Source: a virus. From it: 31,411 nucleotides of DNA. Below, in pieces: positions 20,894-28,152 of this stretch. A program made the translations under genes and the position numbers. The stretch's first letter is position 1; every line of letters begins with the position of its first letter. The DNA is taken from IMG/VR virus record IMGVR_UViG_3300042922_000357, positions 1 through 31,411 of that record. One strand, 5' to 3'. The notes beneath the pieces are model-generated. The model searched no databases. It saw only the letters and a program-made list of their open reading frames with translations, and was not told where the DNA came from.

Positions 20894-22166
20894 CAGCGCG
20901 GAGTTGACGATTTACGCGCCGATTGAGGATGAAGAATCCTGGTGGTACGACTCCGTGACGCCTAAGGGGGTCATGCGAGCGGTGGCCAACCTGGGAAACG
21001 TATCTGAAATTGTGGTCCGGATTAACAGCAACGGCGGCAGCGCCTTTGCTGGGCTTGCGATTTATCAGTATCTCAAGGACCATGCCGCGAAGATCACGGT
21101 GAAAGTGGATGGCCTGGCCGCCTCGGCAGCCTCCATTATCGCAATGGCGGGCGACAAGATCATTATGGGTACCGGCGCCATGCTGATGATTCATAATCCA
21201 TGGACCGTCACCATGGGTGAAGCCAGTGAGCTGCGCAAGACAGCAGACACGCTGGACAAAATCAGTCAGTCCCTGGTGGCCGTGTATCAGGAGCGTACCG
21301 GCAAAGCGCCGGAGGAACTTCAGACAATGCTGGATGATTCTACATGGCTGACCGGAGACGAGGCGGTTTCCATGGGCTTTGCGGATGAAGTAGACCGGCA
21401 GTTCCAAGTTTCTGCAGCCATTCGCGGCGGAATCGCCGTGTTCAATGGTCAGCGCTTTGACTTGCGGGCTTTTGCTTCAGTGCCAAAGCTGCCGGAAGCT
21501 GCTGAAGACCTTAATGTCCGTGACGAAGCCAACTCCCTGCCACTCTTTGATGTCGGCGAGCGCTGCGTAATTGTAGGCACGCCGCATGATCCGTCTCATA
21601 CAGGCGGAGAGGTCCGGGAAGCTGTCCTGACCTGGACCTATGGTCTGCTGCTGGATGGGATGGAGGATATGGGCGTGCATCACTGGTATGTCGAGTCGGA
21701 GCTTGGGCCGGACGAATCGAGCAGTGAAGACGATGAGCCGGAAATGAGTTCTATGAATAAAACCAAAACACCTGGAGGTGCTGAAACTGTGAAGGACTTA
21801 GGAGAATTGAAAGCTAAACACCCGGATATTTATCAAGCGGCTATTCAGGCGGAGCGGGACCGGATCAAGGCGCTGGATGATCTGGCTTCCCCTGCGAATG
21901 CCGCGATTATTACCGCCGCCAAAGAGTCGGGGGCGACGCCAGAAGCGACAGCGATGGAGATCATCAAGGCGGATAATGCCCGCCGCGCCGCGATGGCCGG
22001 CAAGCTGAAGAACGATGCTGACAAATCGGGGATTGATGATCTGGAACCGGATGCTCCCGACGATCTGATTCCGTCCTCGAAGGAAGTCAAGGACCAGAAG
22101 AAGACGGAGGCTCAGGCTTCAGGCATTGCTGCCAAGGCCCAAAAACTCAGAGGAGGTACACGCTAA
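20847..22166 (+). CDS. Head maturation protease (ClpP-like) with extra middle domain and C-terminal scaffold
   Basis: Prohead protease, 439 residues from ATG 20847 (GGAGGTG 9 nt upstream; the GTG at 20835 is inside that site). The ClpP-type S14 domain spans about 12-190. The nucleophile is in GLAASAAS (S93), the His in MLMIHNPW (H116), and the acid in LDDSTWLTGDEA (about 163-164). Residues about 232-286 form an extra SH3-like domain (GERCVIVGTPHDPSHTGG ... GVHHWYVESEL) not expected in ClpP proteases. The acidic linker SSSEDDEPEM leads to a helical C-terminus that is probably the scaffold. A strong internal ribosome site and GTG at 21789 could make that part alone, as Nu3 is made inside lambda C. 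Confidence 0.9.
   Translation: MPKMTTTIFAAKKINNSAELTIYAPIEDEESWWYDSVTPKGVMRAVANLGNVSEIVVRINSNGGSAFAGLAIYQYLKDHAAKITVKVDGLAASAASIIAMAGDKIIMGTGAMLMIHNPWTVTMGEASELRKTADTLDKISQSLVAVYQERTGKAPEELQTMLDDSTWLTGDEAVSMGFADEVDRQFQVSAAIRGGIAVFNGQRFDLRAFASVPKLPEAAEDLNVRDEANSLPLFDVGERCVIVGTPHDPSHTGGEVREAVLTWTYGLLLDGMEDMGVHHWYVESELGPDESSSEDDEPEMSSMNKTKTPGGAETVKDLGELKAKHPDIYQAAIQAERDRIKALDDLASPANAAIITAAKESGATPEATAMEIIKADNARRAAMAGKLKNDADKSGIDDLEPDAPDDLIPSSKEVKDQKKTEAQASGIAAKAQKLRGGTR
21789..22166 (+). CDS. Nested in-frame scaffold protein, Nu3-like (predicted)
   Basis: Inside the protease gene, GGAGGTG (21774-21780) lies 8 nt before an in-frame GTG (21789), codon 315 of the protease. Translation from here would give 125 residues ending at the same stop: KDLGELKAKHPDIYQAAIQA, ERDRIKALDDL, then a Lys/Asp/Ala-rich helical tail. 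Lambda makes its scaffold Nu3 (about 130 aa) from just such a nested start in C. No separate scaffold gene is present between portal and capsid. Sequence supports the start; expression is inferred. Confidence 0.6.
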   Translation: MKDLGELKAKHPDIYQAAIQAERDRIKALDDLASPANAAIITAAKESGATPEATAMEIIKADNARRAAMAGKLKNDADKSGIDDLEPDAPDDLIPSSKEVKDQKKTEAQASGIAAKAQKLRGGTR

Positions 22167-22531
22167 TGCCGGAACAATACACAGACATTTTTGCTTATGA
22201 CAATCTGTTTGCGGGTCCACCGCATGTCATTGCCAAGGGAGTCATCTTCCAGGGCTCTGGAACATTCAAGCGCGGCCAACTTGTGCAATATGTCAGCACG
22301 AGCGCTGCAGGAGTGGATACCGTAAAACCCTATGTCGGCGGAGAAACGGATACTCCCTACGGCGTCCTGGCGGATCCGGTGGTTATCGTGACCACGACGC
22401 AGCCGGCATCGATCTATCTGAGCGGAGAATACAACCTCGCCGCACTCAGAATCGACGGGACGATTGCTGTCAAAGACCATGTTGAAAAGCTGCGCCAAGT
22501 CGGACTGATCGTGAAGACAGTCGTAAAATAA
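22166..22531 (+). CDS. Head decoration protein, lambda gpD-like
   Basis: A 121-residue trimeric capsid cement protein (lambda gpD is 110). Features are the N-terminal arm (MPEQYTDIFAYDNLFAGPPH), the Gly-rich turn KGVIFQGSGTFKRGQLVQYV, and PYGVLADPV with VYLSGEYN-like sequence. It overlaps the protease stop by one base (TAATG) with AGAGGAGG upstream and lies directly before the capsid gene, as in lambda. Confidence 0.9.
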   Translation: MPEQYTDIFAYDNLFAGPPHVIAKGVIFQGSGTFKRGQLVQYVSTSAAGVDTVKPYVGGETDTPYGVLADPVVIVTTTQPASIYLSGEYNLAALRIDGTIAVKDHVEKLRQVGLIVKTVVK

Positions 22532-22542
22532 GGAGGATAACC

Positions 22543-23586
22543 ATGGGATACTATGATACTCGAACACTGCTTGCTGCCATTCGGCAGATTCCACCGATGC
22601 AAACCTTCCTGCGGGACCGGTTCACGGTTCAGGGGAAGACCTTTCCTACCAAAACGGTGGAAATCGAATACACCAAAGGTAAGCGCCGCCTGGCTCCGTA
22701 TGTTTCGCCTCTGCTTCCGGGCAAGGTAGTCAGCCGAGATGGACGCTCCGTGAAGGTGATTGAGCCTGCTCTGATCAAGCCGGCACGCAGCATCACCGTC
22801 ATTGATATTGATCAGCGCGGCTTTGGTGAACCTCTGTACTCCGAGAAAACACCGGAGGAACGTGCAGAGGAGCTGCTGGCCAGTGACTTGATATATCTGG
22901 ATGATATTATCACCCGTCGTGAAGAAGTCGCCCTTGCGGAACTGATCTTCACTGGGAAGGTTACGCAAATTGGTGAAGGAGTTAATCAGGTCATTGACTA
23001 CGGCCTGACAAACAAAGAAATCCTGACTGGAACCAATCTGTGGAGCAATGAAGCAAGCAAACCTGTCGGCAATCTGATTAACTGGAAGCAGTTTGTCGGT
23101 AAGGCTTCGGGTGGAACTGTCGGGACCGTGCTCATGGCTACAGATGTCGCTCAGGCCTTTATTGAGAATCCACAGATTTTGAAACTGCTGGATAACCGCG
23201 GGTTCTCGCTGGGTAGCATTGCGCCTAAGGATAACCAAAACGGCGCCAGTTACATCGGATACTTGAACTTCCCGGGCGTGGAGTTCTGGAGCTATGACGA
23301 TTGGTATCTGGACGACACGGAGCTGGATGGCAACGGAGACCCTACACTGAAGCCGGTCATTCCGGCTGGCCACATCGCCTTCTTGCCGAATAGCCCATTC
23401 ATCCAGTTCAACTATGGGGCGATCACACTGATGGGTGATGACCACAAGCACAAGACCATTGAAGGTTCCCGCGTGCCGGATGTATGGTCTCAAAAGGACC
23501 CAGCAGTAACTTGGTTGAATATCCACGCCAAACCACTGCCGGCTCCGATGAACGTTGATGGTTGGTTCGTCGCTAAGGTTCTGTAG
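22543..23586 (+). CDS. Major capsid protein, lambda gpE family
   Basis: A 347-residue HK97-fold capsid protein (lambda gpE is 341). It starts MGYYDTRTLLAAIRQIPPMQ, has TFLRDRF near the N-terminus, RRLAPYVSPLLPGKVV, and a spine-helix region SEKTPEERAEELLASDLIYL. Its C-terminal half contains YLDDTELDGNGDPTLKPVIP and the characteristic ALP/N-type PNSP segment. AGGAGG precedes the ATG. Order decoration-capsid and size make the call secure. Confidence 0.95.
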   Translation: MGYYDTRTLLAAIRQIPPMQTFLRDRFTVQGKTFPTKTVEIEYTKGKRRLAPYVSPLLPGKVVSRDGRSVKVIEPALIKPARSITVIDIDQRGFGEPLYSEKTPEERAEELLASDLIYLDDIITRREEVALAELIFTGKVTQIGEGVNQVIDYGLTNKEILTGTNLWSNEASKPVGNLINWKQFVGKASGGTVGTVLMATDVAQAFIENPQILKLLDNRGFSLGSIAPKDNQNGASYIGYLNFPGVEFWSYDDWYLDDTELDGNGDPTLKPVIPAGHIAFLPNSPFIQFNYGAITLMGDDHKHKTIEGSRVPDVWSQKDPAVTWLNIHAKPLPAPMNVDGWFVAKVL

Positions 23587-23599
23587 AGGAGGGAACGAT

Positions 23600-23938
23600 A
23601 TGCCGATTATTTCCGAATGGGTTTTCAACACGCCGGACGGTATGATTCCTGCCGGTGAGATTGTGCGGCTGACGGAAGAGGAAGAAGCGGAGCTAGTACA
23701 GAAGGGGCTTGCGGTTTGGGCGGATGAAGAATCCGATACCAGCGCAGCCCCTTCTGACGTTCCACCGGAAGATCCGGACGATGGGGAGGATTGGCCCACG
23801 GCGGAAGCCTTTGCTGCGGCGAAAGCGGATGAGCAGAAGGAATTGCTGCTTGAGGCCGGGATCGAGCCGGCGTCCAATGGTCCAGAGCGTCTGAAGCAAT
23901 ACGAAGCCTGGCTGCAGGAGGATGGTGGAACGGAATGA
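23600..23938 (+). CDS. Acidic hypothetical protein, positional analogue of lambda gpFI
   Basis: 112 residues from ATG 23600 (GAGGAGGG upstream). A short N-terminal domain with GMIPAGEIVRLTEEEEAELV is followed by an acidic, Pro-rich linker (SDVPPEDPDDGEDWPT) and a helical C-terminus (ADEQKELLLEAGIEPA). The first part resembles the short DUF-type proteins that follow capsid genes; the position after gpE is that of lambda FI. Homology to FI is not visible, so function is only suggested. ATGA overlap with the next gene. Confidence 0.6.
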   Translation: MPIISEWVFNTPDGMIPAGEIVRLTEEEEAELVQKGLAVWADEESDTSAAPSDVPPEDPDDGEDWPTAEAFAAAKADEQKELLLEAGIEPASNGPERLKQYEAWLQEDGGTE

Positions 23939-24264
23939 ATATGCCCGTTCCCAATTTCAAGGACTTCCTGGCTACCGACATTCAGAACGTCTTCCTGAAT
24001 GTAAATGAGTTTGCGGAAACGTACACCATTGACGGGAAGTCAGTTAAGGCCATGCTTGATTCGGCCACAGACAGCAAGCACCCCCTGGCTTATGCTGAGG
24101 GGGTTTCGCTTGTTGCCGATGTGCTTTATGTGGATGCGCAGGAATTAGGCCGTGTGCCGAAGCAGAACGGCTGGATTACGGTCAACGGTGTAGAGTACCA
24201 CATTATCCGTGTGGCCTCTGAGCGGGGCATGCTCGCGCTCTATCTGGAGGTTAATGCCGGATGA
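23935..24264 (+). CDS. Head-tail attachment protein, gpFII-like
   Basis: 109 residues matching the pattern of phage head-tail attachment proteins: DIQNVFLNVNEFAETYTIDG, then VSLVADVLYVDAQELGRVPK and GVEYHIIRVASERGMLALYL. Such proteins close the filled head and form the joint with the tail. It overlaps the gene on each side as ATGA, consistent with a head-tail connector block before the tail genes. Confidence 0.75.
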   Translation: MNMPVPNFKDFLATDIQNVFLNVNEFAETYTIDGKSVKAMLDSATDSKHPLAYAEGVSLVADVLYVDAQELGRVPKQNGWITVNGVEYHIIRVASERGMLALYLEVNAG

Positions 24265-24842
24265 AAATCGAGGGATTAAGCGATGCAATCAAAGGGACGA
24301 AATCTCTGCGGAGCAAGATGCAGCCTGCTGCGTCCCTCGCCTTAAACCGTGTCGGTCAGGGGATCGTCACCGAATCCGCCCGAAAGGTGAAGGAGACGTA
24401 CAACATCAAAGCAGCTGACGTGAAGGCGGGGCTTCGGCTGGTGTTATCTTCTCCGGATGCTGGGGAAATCTTCATCAAAGCTCGCGGACGAAACTTGCCG
24501 ATTACACGGTTCAAGGTAACGCCGAAGGCTCCGGCCAAAAAGCGAAAGGTAATCAAGGCCGCCGTCAAGCGAGGAGATACCAAAAATTTAGGCCCGGCGT
24601 TCATCACCTTCAGGCGCGGAGAAAACCGGGTCATGAAGCGTAAATTTCCGACAGGCCAGAGCGGACGTCCCCGCATTGTTAACCGGTTGGGGCAGCGTCC
24701 AGAATTGCCAATTGAGGAGCTTCATGGCCCGGCGATCCCGCGCATGCTCAATGAACCTCAGGTGCTGGCGCACATCCAGGACGAGGCTCAGAAACGGATG
24801 GATAAACGCCTTGAGCATGAAATCAAACGAATTTTGAAATGA
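24261..24842 (+). CDS. Minor tail / neck protein, gpZ-like
   Basis: A 193-residue basic protein of the prophage minor tail Z type: N-terminal helix (SKMQPAASLALNRVGQGIVT), then AARKVKETYNIKA-like sequence, a central beta region (GEIFIKARGRNLPITRFKVT), and the C-terminal ELPIEELHGPAIPRML followed by a helix. Lambda gpZ is needed for correct head-tail connection. Located between the FII-like protein and tail genes, as expected. Confidence 0.8.
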   Translation: MKIEGLSDAIKGTKSLRSKMQPAASLALNRVGQGIVTESARKVKETYNIKAADVKAGLRLVLSSPDAGEIFIKARGRNLPITRFKVTPKAPAKKRKVIKAAVKRGDTKNLGPAFITFRRGENRVMKRKFPTGQSGRPRIVNRLGQRPELPIEELHGPAIPRMLNEPQVLAHIQDEAQKRMDKRLEHEIKRILK

Positions 24843-24843
24843 G

Positions 24844-25287
24844 GTGAGTCCGATTTCCACACCCATTCTGTTACTGCAAGCACTGAAAGAACACCTGCAG
24901 GCTTTGGTCAGCGATAATGTCCAGGTGAAACCGACGATTCATATTGGGTTTCTGCCGCCGAAGAACAAGGATAACGAGAATATCAGTGAATTTCCGTTTA
25001 TCATTATCCGGCCGCATGTCGGGAAAGACCAGCAGGACAATTCCAAAATCACAGTCAAACTTCTGTTTGGGATCAAATCGGAGGATCCGGAAGGTTTTAT
25101 GGACCTGTTCGGCATCATGGAGCAGGTCCGTTTTGAGCTGCAGAGCAGGCGGATCATTAACAGGCGCTTCAAGATGGACCTTCCGTATGACTGGGAGTTC
25201 TTCGAGGAACAGCCTTATCCAGAATGGTACGGACAAGCGACTACGATCTGGACGCTGCCAGCAATACAAGAGGAGGGATTACTTTGA
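24844..25287 (+). CDS. Putative tail terminator / tail completion protein
   Basis: 147 residues, mixed alpha/beta: TPILLLQALKEHLQAL, EFPFIIIRPHVGKDQQDNSK, ITVKLLFGIKSEDPEGFMDL, ending WYGQATTIWTLPAIQ. The ISEFPFIIIRP ... V.L.FG..... pattern and position between gpZ-like and sheath genes suggest a tail terminator. GTG 24844 is taken as start although its ribosome site partly coincides with it (GAGGTGAG), so the exact start is unsure. Overlaps the next gene as TTGA. Confidence 0.6.
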   Translation: MSPISTPILLLQALKEHLQALVSDNVQVKPTIHIGFLPPKNKDNENISEFPFIIIRPHVGKDQQDNSKITVKLLFGIKSEDPEGFMDLFGIMEQVRFELQSRRIINRRFKMDLPYDWEFFEEQPYPEWYGQATTIWTLPAIQEEGLL

Positions 25288-25637
25288 ACGTGAAAAAAGT
25301 TAAAGAAGAAGAGTCAGCCGGACCGAATGCCGGAACGCTCGATATTGTGTCTGAAGGAGAAGTTGTAATTCCAAAGGGAGAGGGCGAGACACTGGTGCCA
25401 GAGAAAGTCGTTTCCCGGATTTACATGGGACCTAATCTCCGCGCAGGTCGCCTGCTGCAGTCTACCGTATTCCGGGGAGGCATTCCGGCTTATTTGCAAC
25501 CGCTGCTTGACGAGCTGCCGGACGTTGCGTCTTTGATTGTGCCGGTAGACGAAATGTCTGGGGTTCAGGCCAAAATTGTCCAGGTCGGCACGCCGGAGTA
25601 TGGAGCTTACAACGCGATTATGAAAGGAGGGTTTTAG
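25284..25637 (+). CDS. Hypothetical structural-operon protein, 117 aa
   Basis: Start TTG 25284 lies 6 nt after GAGGAGGG within the TTGA overlap; a GTG at 25290 is an alternative. The protein has a charged N-terminus, then SEGEVVIPKGEGETLVPEKV and a C-terminal PVDEMSGVQAKIVQVGTPEY. It sits directly before the sheath gene, where P2-like phages of Gram-positive hosts carry a small unassigned protein. No function recognised. Confidence 0.65.
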   Translation: MNVKKVKEEESAGPNAGTLDIVSEGEVVIPKGEGETLVPEKVVSRIYMGPNLRAGRLLQSTVFRGGIPAYLQPLLDELPDVASLIVPVDEMSGVQAKIVQVGTPEYGAYNAIMKGGF

Positions 25638-25640
25638 ACG

Positions 25641-27086
25641 ATGGCTTTCAAACACGGTGTTACGATCATCGAACAGGCAACATCCGTGCTCGCGCCCACA
25701 GAGGCGACAAGCGGCATACCGTTTGCGGTAGGTACCGCCCCGGTTAACTTAGCATCCGCCCCGGTGGCGGTGAATACGCCGGTCCTGGTGTATACCTATG
25801 CCGAAGCAGTGGCAGCGCTCGGTTACTCGGACAATTGGGAGGATTACACGCTCTGCGAGCTGATTTACTCGCATTTTGCGCTGTACGCCAAAGCCCCAAT
25901 GATACTGGTCAATGTGCTTGATCCAGCAACGAACAAAACAGCGGTCGCGCCTGCGGTGCTTCCGGTCAGTAATCGTGTGGCAACCCTGGAGGTAGAAGGT
26001 GTGCTGCTTCCGTCCATCGTTGTTAAATCTTCGGATGGCGTGACCACTTATAGTAAGGTCACGGACTATACCGCTGCCTTCGATGCAGACGGTCATGTGA
26101 TGATTACTACCAAGTCCACTGGGGTTATCGACAGCAGCATAGCGCAGCTGCAGGTGGGATATGACAAGCTGAATCCTGCGGGTGTAGTCGCTGACGATAT
26201 CATCGGCGGTGTGACTCAAGACGGAGCCTATACTGGCTTTGAGCTGGTCAACCAGGCATACCCTCGCTTTGGCGTCCTGCCGGATCTGCTGCTGGCTCCG
26301 GGCTGGTCGCACTTACCGACAGTAGCGGCGGTCATGAAGGCCAAGGCCGGGAATATTAACGGTAACTTTAAAGCTATTGCGTTGACGGACCTTGACCCGG
26401 AGCAGGCCTATACTGACGCGGGTGCCTGGAAGTCGAACAACAGCTATACGGGACCTCTGCAAATTGTGACATATCCTATGCTGACCCTGGGAGATAAGTT
26501 GTTTCATTACTCCTCGCAGTTGGCCGGGGTCATTGCCACAACGGATGCGGCCAATGGCGGGATTCCATTCGCTTCGCCTTCTAATAAGGCCTTGCAGGCA
26601 GATGGCACGGCGCTCGCAGATGGCACGGACCTGTATCTTGGCGCAGATCAGGCGAGCTACTTGAACAGCCTGGGCATCATGACAGCCCTGAATCTTGGAA
26701 CAAGCGGCTGGAAGTCATGGGGCAATAGCACCGGGGCGTTCCCCGGAAACACGGATCCAAAGGACAGTTTCATTCCGATACGCCGGATGTTTAACTGGAT
26801 TGGCAATAGCGTCATTCTGACGTATATGCAGAAGGTTGACGATCCAATGAACAAACGGCTGATCACAACCATTACGGACAGCCTGAACATTTGGCTGAAT
26901 GGTTTGACCAGTTCGGGCGCTCTGCTGGGTGGCCGGGTGGAATTTAACGATTCTGAAAACCCCGTTACGGATCTGATGGCCGGTAAGCTCACTTTCCACC
27001 TGCATATCACGCCGCCAGGACCGGCACAAGAAATCTCGTTCTTGCTTGAATACGACACATCATATCTGACCGCGCTGTTCGCGTAG
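25641..27086 (+). CDS. Contractile tail sheath protein, P2 FI-like
   Basis: 481-residue sheath subunit that contracts on infection and drives the tube through the envelope. The N-terminus MAFKHGVTIIEQATSVLAPT is the linker arm, and FAVGTAPVNLA and YAKAPMILVNVLDP are sheath-family blocks. The C-terminal domain contains IPIRRMFNWIGNSVILTYMQ, FNDSENPVTDLMAGKLTFHL and HITPPGPAQEISFLLEYDTS, the most conserved part of the family. AAAGGAGG lies inside the previous gene 10 nt before the start. It shows that the phage has a contractile tail. Confidence 0.95.
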   Translation: MAFKHGVTIIEQATSVLAPTEATSGIPFAVGTAPVNLASAPVAVNTPVLVYTYAEAVAALGYSDNWEDYTLCELIYSHFALYAKAPMILVNVLDPATNKTAVAPAVLPVSNRVATLEVEGVLLPSIVVKSSDGVTTYSKVTDYTAAFDADGHVMITTKSTGVIDSSIAQLQVGYDKLNPAGVVADDIIGGVTQDGAYTGFELVNQAYPRFGVLPDLLLAPGWSHLPTVAAVMKAKAGNINGNFKAIALTDLDPEQAYTDAGAWKSNNSYTGPLQIVTYPMLTLGDKLFHYSSQLAGVIATTDAANGGIPFASPSNKALQADGTALADGTDLYLGADQASYLNSLGIMTALNLGTSGWKSWGNSTGAFPGNTDPKDSFIPIRRMFNWIGNSVILTYMQKVDDPMNKRLITTITDSLNIWLNGLTSSGALLGGRVEFNDSENPVTDLMAGKLTFHLHITPPGPAQEISFLLEYDTSYLTALFA

Positions 27087-27099
27087 AAAGGAGTTAAAC

Positions 27100-27618
27100 A
27101 TGCCACAAGTACCTGAAAGATTAGCAGGCTATAGCGTGTTCAGAGACGGCACGGAGCGGGTCGGTACAGCCGACATTGAACTTCCGAGCTTGGAGTCCAT
27201 GAGCGATACCGTTTCCGGAGCCGGGATTGCGGGTGAAGTTGAAAGCCCGACAATCGGTTTCTACAGCAGCCTGGGTGTGACTTTGAACTTCCGGACCTTG
27301 GATGTTCCAATGATCCGGCTGGCAGCCCCGAAAGCCCATGCCCTTGATTTCAGAGGGTCGCAGCAGGCGTATAACTCGACTACGGGTGAATATGAAAGTA
27401 TCCCGGTGCGAGTAAGCGTCCGTGCAGTGCCTAAGAATACCACCTTGGGTAATTTCGAAGTCAATGCGGGTACCGGAAGCTCTATCGAAATGGAGTGCAA
27501 TTATCTGCTGATCTTTATCAATAATGTAAAAATGCTTGAGCTCGACAAATTTAATAACATCTGCTGGATTGACGGAGTCGATTACTTGGCTCAGTACAGA
27601 CAGCATTTGGGACTGTGA
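27100..27618 (+). CDS. Tail tube protein, P2 FII-like
   Basis: A 172-residue major tail tube subunit, the size usual for FII-like proteins. Family blocks: QVPERLAGYSVFRDG, ADIELPSLESMSDTVSGAG, GEVESPTIGFYSSLGVTLNF, and C-terminal ECNYLLIFINNVKMLELDKF then GVDYLAQYRQHLGL. Sheath-tube-chaperone-tape measure is the P2 order. AAAGGAG precedes the ATG. Confidence 0.94.
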   Translation: MPQVPERLAGYSVFRDGTERVGTADIELPSLESMSDTVSGAGIAGEVESPTIGFYSSLGVTLNFRTLDVPMIRLAAPKAHALDFRGSQQAYNSTTGEYESIPVRVSVRAVPKNTTLGNFEVNAGTGSSIEMECNYLLIFINNVKMLELDKFNNICWIDGVDYLAQYRQHLGL

Positions 27619-27629
27619 GGGATTAGATC

Positions 27630-27950
27630 ATGCCAACAAACGAAAAAAATACTTCCGTGGAGGTCGGCGAGCACGTTTATACGCTCAGTCGGCCTTATGT
27701 TTTTGAAGATGTGGAATATACGTTCCTGAATTTGGATTTCGATGCTTTGTTCGGGGATGATCTGCTGAAGATCAACGCCCGATTCGATGCGGAAGCGAAG
27801 AATTTTTCCTTCGTGAAAGCTCTCTCGCTGGCGTATCAACTTGAGGTGGCCGCAGTTGCTGCAAAGATTCCTGTACAGTTTTTTAATAGATTGCCAGCGA
27901 AAGACGTGCAGAGAATCGGCCAGAGGGCGCAGAATTTTTTGCTCGTTTAG
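27630..27950 (+). CDS. Tail assembly chaperone, short form (P2 gpE-like)
   Basis: 106-residue protein between tube and tape measure genes. It contains VYTLSRPYVFEDVEYTFLNL and a helical core FVKALSLAYQLEVAAVAAKI. It is the zero-frame product of a frameshifted gene; its last codons include the slippery TTT TTG. Tail chaperones bind the tape measure while the tube polymerises, with the short form in excess. It is translated together with the long form described for 27630-28144. Confidence 0.88.
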   Translation: MPTNEKNTSVEVGEHVYTLSRPYVFEDVEYTFLNLDFDALFGDDLLKINARFDAEAKNFSFVKALSLAYQLEVAAVAAKIPVQFFNRLPAKDVQRIGQRAQNFLLV

Positions 27951-28144
27951 GCCTGGCAGACAAACAAGGCCCGCGCAAGCTGAAAAAACTGGCTGCGGGT
28001 CTTTCTTCTGCATATTTCACTCCAATTCCGTTTTGGCTTAACATGCCGCCGAGAGAAATGTACGAGTGGATTGAGGATGCCAATGACATGGCAAAGGAAC
28101 GGGATAAGCCTCAGCAGCAAAAGCCTAAGCGGAAAAAGAGGTGA
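27630..28144 (+). CDS. Tail assembly chaperone, long form by -1 frameshift (P2 gpE'/lambda gpGT-like)
   Basis: A -1 slip on T TTT TTG (27935-27941) joins the first 104 codons to 67 codons beginning at 27941, giving 171 residues. The extension reads ARLGLADKQGPRKLKKLAAG, then TPIPFWLNMPPREMYEWIED and a Lys/Gln-rich basic tail. The NMPPREMYEWIED block is the usual kind of chaperone extension (a Pro-rich turn and a short helix contacting the tape measure). The second frame has no start of its own near 27941 and fills the space to the tape measure gene precisely. The stop at 28142 lies within the tape measure ribosome site. Confidence 0.88.
27935..27971 (+). promoter_or_regulatory. Programmed -1 ribosomal frameshift site
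   Basis: Slippery heptamer T TTT TTG (27935-27941) in the zero frame, then an 8-nt spacer, then a stem GGCCT/AGGCC (27950-27954/27967-27971) with a 12-nt loop. A second stem CCCGC/GCGGG (27970-27974/27995-27999) would compete with it. The zero-frame stop TAG (27948) is 7 nt after the heptamer. Heptamer, spacing and position between chaperone frames match the classic arrangement. Confidence 0.85.
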
Positions 28145-28152
28145 AGTAGCGT

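Noticed and set aside
20736-21407. 223-codon minus-strand frame
   Set aside because: Shadow of the portal and protease genes; His/Arg-rich composition typical of an antisense frame.
22414-23877. 487-codon open frame on the minus strand
   Set aside because: It is antisense to the capsid gene and neighbours, has no ribosome site and no recognisable motif. The plus-strand genes fully explain the region.
27935-27950. Frame break in the tail chaperone as a sequencing error
   Set aside because: The break coincides with a canonical slippery heptamer, a spaced stem, and the exact gene position where frameshifting is known in tailed phages.
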